Assembly: GCA_964510065.1 (NCBI GenBank)
Contig: CAZEAC010000034.1
Span: 1 to 45,787 of the forward strand
Direction: 5' to 3'
Length of the DNA stretch: 45,787 nucleotides
Source: CAZEAC01 sp964510065
Lineage (GTDB): Bacteria > Bdellovibrionota_C > UBA2361 > CAIXSY01
Part shown: in pieces, positions 17,148-25,390 of the stretch
Layout of the letters: every line of letters begins with the position of its first letter
Numbering within the stretch: position 1 is the first letter of the stretch
Notes under the pieces: model-generated
Told to the model about the DNA's origin: nothing
The model's input: the letters and a program-made list of their open reading frames with translations, nothing else
The model's database searches: none
Translations under genes and position numbers: made by a program

Positions 17148-20015
17148 TTGAGCCAAGGTCCTTTGTGCCGTTTCACACCAAGCAGGGGGGAGATTACGAG
17201 AAAGTCTATAGTAAAATTTTACACGATAATTGGTAGCCTGCTGTTAGCACCATTCATCGTGGCGGCACAACTTCCGAGTGCTGGTGTTATACCCAATGAC
17301 CGCGTGACTGATTGGTCGTATGCAGGTGTTCATGTGGACGGGGTAAAAGGGATCCCACAGTACTCAGTAAAGTGCATAACAAGCGCGTGCCAAGCTTTAG
17401 AAGGAGCGGCTGCAAACTATAAAAGTGGAGTGGATGACGCGACAAGCTTGATTCAGAACGCCTTAAGTTCCGCCCCACCGGAAAGCTTTGTCTTTCTCCC
17501 CGCAGGCACGTACCTGACCTCATCGAGTATTAGCTTTGGCACCAAGAGAAAAGTAGTCGTGCGTGGTGCGGGTATGGGCACTACCACAATTCGTTGTGCC
17601 GCAAGTGGATCATGTTTTTCAAATACCGATATCGGATTCGGCGCAGGCGTTTCGCTCACAGGGAACACCTACAGTAAAGGCACAACGTCGGTGCAGGTGT
17701 CAAACCTCGCAGGATTCAGTGATGGTCAACTTATTCGATTCGATATAAACGATAATACCGATCTTGTCTCAGCGGCGAACGGCCCCGCGCGCTACATAAA
17801 GTTTCTTTCGCGAATCACTTCATGCGGAGCAAGTACCGAGGGCGCAGCATGCACTGGGACGTCGCTGCAGTTTTTCCCGCCCCTTGCGTACGATTTACCC
17901 AGTAACCTTGCGCCCCAAGTTGCTGCTATCGGAGGTTCTTTTGCGCAGCATATCGGTATTGAGGACCTCACCATTAATAACGTTAATGGAGCCACAGATA
18001 TTGTTAGATTCATGGCCAGTCTTTCGCCATGGGTCAAGAACGTTGAAATTCTAAATACTGACAACGCCGGATCAGCTAATAACAATAGCTTTGTTACAAC
18101 GAACTTCGTATTGCAAGGTGAGATGCGCGACTGCTATGTCCACCATGCCGAAAACGCTCCCTGTAATGACGATGGATTCGGCATCTATTCATACAATAAC
18201 ACTACGTACCTGCTTGTCGAAAACAACATTTTTGACGAGATGTTTGTCGGCACACTGCAATCAGCTTCTACCGCCAATGTGTTCATATATAACTTCGTGC
18301 GAAATGGTGTGGGCAAATGCTGGCCGCACCAGATCGGAAATCTTAACTCGAATCACGGTGCGCACCCGATCATGACGCTCTGGGAGGGCAACGTCGGCGA
18401 ACAGTGGCAAAACGACGGATATCACGGCAGTGGCTCACACCAAACACTTTTTAGAAACTGGATTCACGGCGTGCATCCGACATACACAACAAATCGCAAA
18501 ATGTTGGATCTGCCTCGAGGATCATATTTTCACACGGTAGTAGGCAATGTCCTTGGTTCGAGCTGGGCGACAAGCAGTGATCCAAAATCAAAATATGAAT
18601 TTACCCCGGGTGTCATTGGCTACGACGAGGAACAGGTAATATATCGGCTCGGCTTTCCCAACGTGGGAAACAATGATCTGACCGCATCGCTTCCCTGGCC
18701 CTACCCTCGATTCGCTTCTTATCCGGATCAGCTCGTCAAGAATACGCTGATGCGATGGGGCAATTACGATTATTACACCGCGGGAACTCGCTGGCTGTCG
18801 AGCGAGCTCCCGAGCGGGGTTCCCGTGCCCGCGAACCAAACCCTTCCATCATCGCTCTTGTACTCGGCTCGGCCATCGTGGTGGCCAGTCGGTTCGGCCT
18901 GGCCGCCAATTGGTCCTGAAGTTACCGGTGGAAATGCTGATCCTGCGGGGAAAGTTCATAAGATCCCAGCTCAGGTACGCTACGAACAGCTGACCATTCC
19001 ACGAACTGTTACCGTAAGTAAGAATGGAACAGGAAGCGGCACCATAACCAGTAACCCAGCCGGAATACAGTGTGGGATCAGCTGCTCGACGAATGTCTCC
19101 GGTGCAATCACACTGACGGCAACATCCGCCTCAAACTCCACATTTATGGCGTGGGGAGGAGCGTGTTCCGGAAGTGCCCCAACGTGCCAGCTTCAGGTGC
19201 TCAGCAATCAGAACGTCACTGCAACATTTACTATGTTGCCGCTGGGAGCGCCGACCGTCACTATTCAGCCTCAGTCACAAACAAAGAGTATTGGCTCAAG
19301 CGCAACTTTCACCGTCGAAGCAGTCGGAAATCCCGGCACATTTTCTTACCAGTGGCAGAGAAATGGAGCTGACATTAGTGCAGCAACCAGTGCGACGTAT
19401 ACGACGCCAATATTGGCGCTTGCCGACAATGGCGCGCAGTACAGAGTGCGCGTAACAAATAGTCAGGGTTCGACTCTGAGTAACCCCGCGGTACTAAGCG
19501 TGAGTACAATCTTCCAGATCGGAGAGACTGCCGTACTTTCTGATTTTGATGGTAGCAATGCAGATAAATTGCATGCCCAGTCTGCTGTGCTTAACCAAGC
19601 AGGTTCGGTGATAAGTCTTTCATTCTATGTGACACACGCCGATGGAGATCTTAGGCTTGGAGTCTATGATTCTTCAGGTCCAAGCGGAGGACCTGGACTA
19701 AAGGTAGCAGAAACCCTCGCGTTCACTCCCGTATTCGGTTGGAATACAGCAAACGTGATGGCACCGATTAACTTAACTCCAGGCACGTATTGGCTCGCGT
19801 ATCTTCCAAGTAGTAACAACCTGGCATTTCTTAAATCGGCAAACAGTTCCTCGAGCGGGCGTTATTTCAACTATCAATTTGGAGTGCTACCTCAGGTTTT
19901 CTCTACAAATCCAACTTCCACTCCGTCACATTGGTCACTTTATGCGACCCTCACAGCAAGTGGCGGAAGTTCGAACACCGCGCCATCAGCGCCAGTCGGT
20001 TTACAGCTGCAATAA
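17148..20015 (+). CDS. secreted pectate-lyase-like beta-helix protein with InlB-type, Ig-like and jelly-roll domains
   Basis: This is a large exported surface or extracellular protein. A hydrophobic segment (TIIGSLLLAPFIVAAQ) acts as signal peptide. Residues ~40-600 are a right-handed beta-helix of the pectate-lyase-3/polygalacturonase kind (DDATSLIQNALSSAPPES... FLPAGTYLTSS, then repeated N-rich turns such as VENNIFDEMF). Next come an InlB B-repeat-like domain (GSGTITSNPAGIQCGISC... FMAWGGACSG), an Ig-like domain (PTVTIQPQSQTKSIGSSATF... YQWQRNGADIS) and a C-terminal beta domain (LHAQSAVLNQAGSVISLSFY). The protein stops at NTAPSAPVGLQLQ, which reads like the start of an FN3 domain, so it may be truncated. 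The start is unclear: TTG at 17148, whereas a strong GGGGGGAG at ~17186 has no ATG, GTG or TTG at proper spacing. Polysaccharide binding or cleavage is a family guess. Confidence 0.75.
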   Translation: MSQGPLCRFTPSRGEITRKSIVKFYTIIGSLLLAPFIVAAQLPSAGVIPNDRVTDWSYAGVHVDGVKGIPQYSVKCITSACQALEGAAANYKSGVDDATSLIQNALSSAPPESFVFLPAGTYLTSSSISFGTKRKVVVRGAGMGTTTIRCAASGSCFSNTDIGFGAGVSLTGNTYSKGTTSVQVSNLAGFSDGQLIRFDINDNTDLVSAANGPARYIKFLSRITSCGASTEGAACTGTSLQFFPPLAYDLPSNLAPQVAAIGGSFAQHIGIEDLTINNVNGATDIVRFMASLSPWVKNVEILNTDNAGSANNNSFVTTNFVLQGEMRDCYVHHAENAPCNDDGFGIYSYNNTTYLLVENNIFDEMFVGTLQSASTANVFIYNFVRNGVGKCWPHQIGNLNSNHGAHPIMTLWEGNVGEQWQNDGYHGSGSHQTLFRNWIHGVHPTYTTNRKMLDLPRGSYFHTVVGNVLGSSWATSSDPKSKYEFTPGVIGYDEEQVIYRLGFPNVGNNDLTASLPWPYPRFASYPDQLVKNTLMRWGNYDYYTAGTRWLSSELPSGVPVPANQTLPSSLLYSARPSWWPVGSAWPPIGPEVTGGNADPAGKVHKIPAQVRYEQLTIPRTVTVSKNGTGSGTITSNPAGIQCGISCSTNVSGAITLTATSASNSTFMAWGGACSGSAPTCQLQVLSNQNVTATFTMLPLGAPTVTIQPQSQTKSIGSSATFTVEAVGNPGTFSYQWQRNGADISAATSATYTTPILALADNGAQYRVRVTNSQGSTLSNPAVLSVSTIFQIGETAVLSDFDGSNADKLHAQSAVLNQAGSVISLSFYVTHADGDLRLGVYDSSGPSGGPGLKVAETLAFTPVFGWNTANVMAPINLTPGTYWLAYLPSSNNLAFLKSANSSSSGRYFNYQFGVLPQVFSTNPTSTPSHWSLYATLTASGGSSNTAPSAPVGLQLQ

Positions 20016-20105
20016 GTGCTATAGATATTGAAAAATGGTCCATTCTGACTCTACAATCAAAATTGCCCTTAACATTATTAGCGCACTTTTCATGAGGAAC
20101 CGACC

Positions 20106-20321
20106 ATGAGGGATCTAAGTGAATCTAATTTAGTTAGAAATGCAAGGGAAGCAGGTCACCCGAATCCGGAAAAAGCAACATGGGGCGAGGTAAACGTACT
20201 TCGAATAGCCAGCCTAAGAGAAGGTCGGCTTCCGAACCGAGAAGAGGCCCAGAGCTATCTCGACTACTGTGAACGTATTAGCGATTTTAACGATACGATG
20301 AACGGTGGATCGCGTTATTAA
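20106..20321 (+). CDS. small hypothetical protein, 71 residues
   Basis: It starts MRDLSESNLVRNAREAG and has GAGGAAC eight bases before the ATG. Composition is charged and helical (NREEAQSYLDYCERISDFN), with one Cys and no signal peptide or membrane segment. I do not recognise a family. It lies between the beta-helix protein and eno, both on the same strand, and is supported by its ribosome site and codon use like its neighbours. Confidence 0.55.
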   Translation: MRDLSESNLVRNAREAGHPNPEKATWGEVNVLRIASLREGRLPNREEAQSYLDYCERISDFNDTMNGGSRY

Positions 20322-20463
20322 TTGCGCTGCACTCAATCAGTTCACGCGCTAATGAAAATTTGCCTAGAGCGTCCCTTAACCCGCGAAGTCTCAGTAAAGT
20401 AGACACCCAACCCCCATCTCTGCTACTCTTTCTGGCACATTTTTTGAGGGAGAAGCGATTACG

Positions 20464-21762
20464 ATGGCTCAAGTACTTTGCAATAGTTCGATTTCCGGTG
20501 TGACCGCATTTGAATGTCTTGATTCGCGCGGCTTTCCTACGCTTTCAGCGACTGTCCAATTAAACGATGGCAGCACAGGCACGGCTATGGTTCCCTCCGG
20601 TGCGTCAACCGGCGAATATGAAGCCCATGAGCTTCGTGATGGTGACGAGAAGCGCTATATGGGTAAGGGCGTGCTTCGCGCCGTCGAAAATGTACGTGAG
20701 GTAATCGCGCCGAAAGTCAAAGGTCTCGATGTGCTTAATCTTTCCGCGCTCGACAGATTGATGATCGAGCTCGATGGAACTGAAGTAAAATCAAAGCTCG
20801 GTGCTAACGCAATTTTGGCGGTAAGTCTCGCCGCGGCCCATGCTGGCGCAAACTTTTTGAAGATTCCGCTATTTCGCTACCTGGGCGGCGCAAACGCACG
20901 GAAGCTTCCAATCCCACTTGTCAACGTCATCAACGGCGGCGCGCACGCCGCGAACTCACTCGACTTCCAGGAGTTCATGCTGGTGCCGCATGGCTTCAAC
21001 ACTTTTTTCGAAAACATCCGCGCGGCCTCCGAAGTGTTTCATACGCTCAAAAAGAATCTCAAGAAGAAAGGGCTTGCAACTTCGGTGGGTGACGAAGGCG
21101 GCTTCGCTCCTGACATTGGCTCTCCTGAAGCGGTGCTTCAGGAGCTGGCCCAAGCAATTAGCGACGCTGGCTACGAGCCAGGAAAAGAAGTTTCGCTTGC
21201 GCTTGATGTAGCCGCGAGCGAGTTTTTTGATGATAAGAGCGGCAAGTATGTTTTTAAGAAGAGCACCAAGGAGTCTTACACTTCCGAGGCAATGGTCTCG
21301 CTGTATGAGTCCTGGACTAAAAAGTATCCGCTCGTCAGCATCGAAGACGGACTCGATGAAAACGATTGGGACGGTTGGAAAAAACTCACCGAGCGGATCG
21401 GCGCTAAAGTGCAGCTCGTCGGCGACGATCTCTTCGTGACCAATCAGAAGCGGCTAAGCATGGGCATTGAAAGAGGTGTCGCAAACGCCATCCTAATCAA
21501 GCTCAATCAGATTGGCTCAGTGACTGAGACTCTCGAGACTATCGCGCTTGGCCATGAAAATGGTTACCGATCGGTGATCTCTCACCGCTCGGGCGAAACT
21601 GAAGATACCTCGATTGCCGATCTCGCCGTGGCGATGGGATCGGGTCAGATAAAAACCGGATCGGTATGCCGCAGTGAGCGCACTGCCAAATACAATCGGC
21701 TGCTCTGGATAGAAACGTTCCTTGCCGGCGAATCTTACGTGGGAAGCCCTTTTGGTGAGTAG
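20464..21762 (+). CDS. eno: enolase
   Basis: Enolase interconverts 2-phosphoglycerate and phosphoenolpyruvate in glycolysis. The 432-residue length is standard. It shows VPSGASTGEYEAHELRD (catalytic loop), SVGDEGGFAPD, the three Mg ligands in ALDVAASEF, SIEDGLDENDWDGW and LVGDDLFVTN, the catalytic Lys in LIKLNQIGS, and SHRSGETED...GSGQIKTGS at the phosphate-binding end. The normally near-invariant 'DSRGNPT' reads DSRGFPT and 'GAGQIKTG' reads GSGQIKTG; both are tolerated-looking changes. The ATG follows GAGGGAG. Its stop overlaps the lnt start, so the two are likely co-transcribed. Confidence 0.97.
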   Translation: MAQVLCNSSISGVTAFECLDSRGFPTLSATVQLNDGSTGTAMVPSGASTGEYEAHELRDGDEKRYMGKGVLRAVENVREVIAPKVKGLDVLNLSALDRLMIELDGTEVKSKLGANAILAVSLAAAHAGANFLKIPLFRYLGGANARKLPIPLVNVINGGAHAANSLDFQEFMLVPHGFNTFFENIRAASEVFHTLKKNLKKKGLATSVGDEGGFAPDIGSPEAVLQELAQAISDAGYEPGKEVSLALDVAASEFFDDKSGKYVFKKSTKESYTSEAMVSLYESWTKKYPLVSIEDGLDENDWDGWKKLTERIGAKVQLVGDDLFVTNQKRLSMGIERGVANAILIKLNQIGSVTETLETIALGHENGYRSVISHRSGETEDTSIADLAVAMGSGQIKTGSVCRSERTAKYNRLLWIETFLAGESYVGSPFGE

Positions 21763-23320
21763 CTGCTCGCCGGGGCCTGCATATCGCCATTCCTGTATCG
21801 CAGGTGCCGCCCTTGGGCTTGCTTGGCTCGTGCCGAATTCCGCTCTCTCGGTGGTGCTCGGGTGGGTTGCGGCGCTATTTCTCGCCTCGTTTGCCCGGAA
21901 ATGTGGCCGGCGCAAATTCGTTGCGGCATTTCTGGGCGGCCTCATTGCGATGGCGATTGGCTTCCACTGGCTTCTATTCACCATCGAACATTTTGGCGGC
22001 TTTCAGCGTTACGCCGCCGCATCAATTTTTGGACTTTTTCTAGCCGGGAGCGCGGTACAGTTCATAATATTCGCGCTTCTGCACTCGATTCTGCCAAAGT
22101 CGTTAGAGACGCTGTGCCTGCGGAGCGCTATGGCGTGGAGCTTGGCCGAGATTTTTTCGATTCGGATCTTTCCATGGCACCTTGGGCACACCCAGCTAAG
22201 CTTCCAACCGTTTGCGCAGGTTGCCTCACTTGGTGGCGCCGCGTTGATTTCACTGCTTATGGTGTGGTGCTGTGATGGCGTGCTTCGTGTATGCGACTGC
22301 GCGGCAAAGAGCAAAGCCAGTGGAAAATCTCGAGTGCCGCTGTGTTTCGGTGTTTTGCCGATTATCCTCTTTGCCGCGAGCTTGGGGTACGGCTTTCATC
22401 GGATTGACGTTGTCAGTTCCGCGTTACGGAGCTCCACCACTCCTCTTGAAATTGCTGTGGTGCAAGGTGATATTTCGCTTGAGCAGAAACATTCGCGCGC
22501 GCTTGTTGCCGTGAACTTTCGGCACTACCTTACCCTTTCAAAACCGCACCTTAGTCCGGAACGGCTTATTATTTGGCCTGAGACCGCGCTCACGGATTGG
22601 GTTCCGGACGAAGTCGGCAGCGCGGCGAGAGACCCGTACCTTCGAGAATTGCCGATGGGCAACTCATTTCTTATTGGCGCACTCTCGTTCTCAGAAAATA
22701 AGCAGCTCTATAACAGTGCGGTCGCAATTCAGGCCGACGGCACAGTGCCGGCGCCCTACCACAAGCGCATACTGATGCCTTTTGGCGAGTACACTCCTTT
22801 GGGAGATCTTCTCCCATGGCTTCGAGAGCTCAATAGCACCGCCGGAGAGTTTTCCGAAGGGACCGCGACCGCAGTATTTGATTATCAATTCGCAATCGCC
22901 GATGGAGCTACTCAAAATGTAAAGGTATCGCCACTAATCTGCTATGAAGATATCGTTCCCTCACTCTCTCGCGACGCAGTCAACGCGGGGGCGGAGCTTC
23001 TTGTTAATATGAGCAACGATGCCTGGTTCGGCCAGAGTATTGCACCTAGACAGCACCACTTGATCGCCTCGTTCCGCGCTATCGAGACCTCACGTTATCT
23101 TGTTCGGGCCACCAATTCGGGACTAAGTGCGGTTGTTGACCCCCTCGGCAAAACAACATCTCAGATTTCCGAATTCCTCCCTGGTACCATGTCTGCACGG
23201 GTCACCCCTTTAAAATCGAGTACACTTTTTACGCAGTTCAATACAATGCTGATCTGGCAGATTTTTTTGGGCTTGAGCATTATAGGAGGAATCTTCGAGC
23301 GCTTGATTGCTTCTAAGTAA
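21755..23320 (+). CDS. lnt: apolipoprotein N-acyltransferase
   Basis: Lnt adds the third acyl chain to the N-terminal Cys of outer-membrane lipoproteins at the inner membrane. The N-terminal half has about seven membrane helices; the periplasmic nitrilase domain carries the catalytic triad: Glu in LIIWPETALTDW (Glu276 from this start), Lys in PYHKRILMPFGEYTPLG (Lys337) and Cys in ICYEDIVP (Cys396). The final helix is WQIFLGLSIIGGIF. I placed the start at the GTG overlapping the eno stop by 8 nt (VSSCSPG); an in-frame TTG at 21752 is also possible. The several lipobox proteins in the window are plausible substrates. Confidence 0.93.
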   Translation: MSSCSPGPAYRHSCIAGAALGLAWLVPNSALSVVLGWVAALFLASFARKCGRRKFVAAFLGGLIAMAIGFHWLLFTIEHFGGFQRYAAASIFGLFLAGSAVQFIIFALLHSILPKSLETLCLRSAMAWSLAEIFSIRIFPWHLGHTQLSFQPFAQVASLGGAALISLLMVWCCDGVLRVCDCAAKSKASGKSRVPLCFGVLPIILFAASLGYGFHRIDVVSSALRSSTTPLEIAVVQGDISLEQKHSRALVAVNFRHYLTLSKPHLSPERLIIWPETALTDWVPDEVGSAARDPYLRELPMGNSFLIGALSFSENKQLYNSAVAIQADGTVPAPYHKRILMPFGEYTPLGDLLPWLRELNSTAGEFSEGTATAVFDYQFAIADGATQNVKVSPLICYEDIVPSLSRDAVNAGAELLVNMSNDAWFGQSIAPRQHHLIASFRAIETSRYLVRATNSGLSAVVDPLGKTTSQISEFLPGTMSARVTPLKSSTLFTQFNTMLIWQIFLGLSIIGGIFERLIASK

Positions 23321-23335
23321 ATTAGAGATTCTTCT

Positions 23336-24040
23336 ATGTCTGCTGCCCGTACATTTTTATCATTTTGCTTATTTGTTTCGACAGCGGCTCTGTTTGCCTG
23401 CTCACGTCCACAACCTGGTCCCGATAAGACCATAGCTGGAGCCATCCTCGGTGCGGGATGGGGTGCGGGTGCAGGAGCAATTGTAGGAAACCAGGTAGAT
23501 AATAGCGGTGCCGGTGTCGCAGTCGGCGCGGGTGTTGGCTTTCTTAGCGGCGCGCTCACCGGCGCTTCGCATGACTCGATAGATGGCATTCAGGTGCGCC
23601 ATGAAAATGAGCTTGCGTCGCTCAAGATTCAGAACCTCGCCAACGGGCGGGAGCTTGCGCAGATTCAAAACTCGCTCGACGAAGCAATTCAAACTGCATC
23701 CCTTGGTGGGGTATACCAGGTATTCTTTGATTCTGAGGAGACCAACCTACGTGCAGGGTCAGTTGCGAATCTCGAAGTTATTGCAGATTCATTACGAGGA
23801 AGCCCCTACGCATATAAGATATCTGTGGCGGGACATACCGATGATTCCGGTAACCCCACATATAATCAACGGCTCGCCGAGGCACGCGCCAGAAATGTGA
23901 GCGCATATCTTATGGCCCGAGGCATTAGTGCCGATCAGATTATTGTAAAGAGCTTCGGCGCTGAGCGCCCGATTGCCTCAAACGGAACTCCCGTCGGTCG
24001 CCAACTCAATCGGCGGGTCGATGTTTACGTTGGCAAATAA
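23336..24040 (+). CDS. OmpA-family glycine-zipper lipoprotein
   Basis: The lipoprotein signal MSAARTFLSFCLFVSTAALFAC gives Cys22 as the anchor. Residues ~33-75 are a glycine zipper (AGAILGAGWGAGAGAIVGNQV... VAVGAGVGFLSGALTG), as in YiaD/SlyB-like proteins. A short coiled stretch follows, then an OmpA/MotB peptidoglycan-binding domain (YQVFFDSEETNLRAGSVANL... VAGHTDDSGNPTYNQRLAEARA... FGAERPIASNGTPVGRQLNRRVDV), with the Asp and Arg of the TDxxG and NRR motifs that bind diaminopimelate. It likely tethers the outer membrane to peptidoglycan. It begins 15 bp after lnt, in the same direction. Confidence 0.88.
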   Translation: MSAARTFLSFCLFVSTAALFACSRPQPGPDKTIAGAILGAGWGAGAGAIVGNQVDNSGAGVAVGAGVGFLSGALTGASHDSIDGIQVRHENELASLKIQNLANGRELAQIQNSLDEAIQTASLGGVYQVFFDSEETNLRAGSVANLEVIADSLRGSPYAYKISVAGHTDDSGNPTYNQRLAEARARNVSAYLMARGISADQIIVKSFGAERPIASNGTPVGRQLNRRVDVYVGK

Positions 24041-24067
24041 CTCAGTTACTTATCCAGGAGAGTTCCT

Positions 24068-25216
24068 ATGCGAGATGCATTTATTATTGACGCGGTAAGA
24101 ACACCTCGAGCCCGCCGCAAGGGAAAATTTTCGACGGTTCACCCTGTTGATCTGCTGACCTACCCATTAAATGCGCTTATCACACGAAATAAAATCACTG
24201 CATCGGCGGTTGAAGATGTCGTGATGGGCTGCGTGACACAGTGCGGAGAGCAAAGCTGGTGTATCGCCCGCTCAGCTATCCTGGCGGCTGGATGGCCGGT
24301 AAGCGTTCCTGGCACGACGGTAAATCGCCTCTGCGGCTCTAGCCAACAGGCGACAAATTTTGTCGCCGCAGGAATTCAGTCTGGAAACTATGAGCTCGCA
24401 GTTGCCGGAGGCATCGAGCACATGACCAGGGTGCCGATGTTCAGCGACGTGAGCGGCGAAGAGAGCCCGATGCTGAAAAAACAGCATCCCGATCTCGTGC
24501 AGCAGGGAATGGCGGCGGAACTTCTTTCGGAGCAGTTCCATGTTCATCGACCAGAGATCGACAAGTTTGCGTTCGAGTCTCAGATGCGTGCGAAAGCATC
24601 ATTAGCGGAGTCGCGATTCGCAAAAAGTGTCGTTTCCGTACCATGCAAAGACGAACAGGGAAAAGACACCATCCTTGAAATGGATGATAATCCGAGACCA
24701 GATACTACCGTAGAAAAACTTGCGACCTTAAAAACTGTATTTAAAGAGAGCGGTGTCATTACGGCGGGAAACGCCTCAGCAATTGTCGATGGTGCAGCGG
24801 CGATTCTTCTTGCATCGGAGGCAAAAGTTAAACAGATAAGCCTTAAGCCTCGAGCGAGAATTGTTTCGATGGTCTCAATCGGATCTGATCCTCGCATCAT
24901 GCTGAGCGGTCCGATCGAAGCGTCAAAGCAGGCGCTCACTCGCGCCAAGCTTAAGGTGAGCGATATTGATCTTTGGGAAATTAACGAAGCGTTTGCGCCG
25001 GTGCCAATCATCACCATACGCGAAGTTGGTATCGATCCGGCAAAGGTAAATGTGAATGGTGGCGCGATAGCGCTCGGTCACCCTCTCGGCGCAACCGGTG
25101 CAATTCTCATTGTCACGGCGCTCGATGAACTCGAGCGCACAAAGAAACGTTATGCGCTTATCACCATGTGCATCGGCCTCGGCATGGGTATCGCCACCGT
25201 GATTGAGCGGGTGTGA
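24068..25216 (+). CDS. thiolase (acetyl-CoA C-acyltransferase family)
   Basis: Thiolases cleave or form 3-ketoacyl-CoA. The nucleophilic Cys89 is in VNRLCGSSQQA, His338 in GGAIALGHPLGATGA and the second catalytic Cys368 in CIGLGMG (usually CIGGGMG). The NEAFA motif is present. At 382 residues it is close to the acyltransferase (FadA-like, degradative or steroid-related) subgroup rather than the PHA-type acetyltransferase, judged by RTPRARRKGKF and 'GCVTQCGEQSWCIARS'. The start has CAGGAGAG upstream, 27 bp after the OmpA-family lipoprotein. No other beta-oxidation genes are adjacent, so the substrate chain length is open. Confidence 0.9.
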   Translation: MRDAFIIDAVRTPRARRKGKFSTVHPVDLLTYPLNALITRNKITASAVEDVVMGCVTQCGEQSWCIARSAILAAGWPVSVPGTTVNRLCGSSQQATNFVAAGIQSGNYELAVAGGIEHMTRVPMFSDVSGEESPMLKKQHPDLVQQGMAAELLSEQFHVHRPEIDKFAFESQMRAKASLAESRFAKSVVSVPCKDEQGKDTILEMDDNPRPDTTVEKLATLKTVFKESGVITAGNASAIVDGAAAILLASEAKVKQISLKPRARIVSMVSIGSDPRIMLSGPIEASKQALTRAKLKVSDIDLWEINEAFAPVPIITIREVGIDPAKVNVNGGAIALGHPLGATGAILIVTALDELERTKKRYALITMCIGLGMGIATVIERV

Positions 25217-25230
25217 CCGCGAAAGAGTCT

Positions 25231-25377
25231 TCGTAACTACTACGCATTAAGTCTGGCTAGCCTTTCCCTCACTCGGTGACCTCTGTGTCTCTGTGGTGTA
25301 AATACGTTTAAAACCACAGAGACACAGAGGTCACCGAGTGAGGGAAAGAGCACCCTTGAGTTAATGAGTAATTACGA
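25231..25377. repeat. palindromic intergenic repeat, family 1, copy D (most intact)
   Basis: This is the best copy: outer arms TCGTAACTAC...CATTAA and TTAATGAGTAATTACGA, then a perfect stem of almost 40 bp whose left strand starts CTTTCCCTCACTCGGTGACC and ends in TCTGTGG, around a TTTAAAC-like loop. It lies between the convergent thiolase and vWA genes. The outer arms match copy B, defining a unit of roughly 145 bp with terminal inverted repeats resembling GTAACTACTCATTAA. Confidence 0.9.
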
Positions 25378-25390
25378 GTCCTCGCGCCAG

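Noticed and set aside
1728..25377. Family-1 repeats as a CRISPR array
   Set aside because: Copies are kilobases apart, palindromic and without regular spacers or cas genes.
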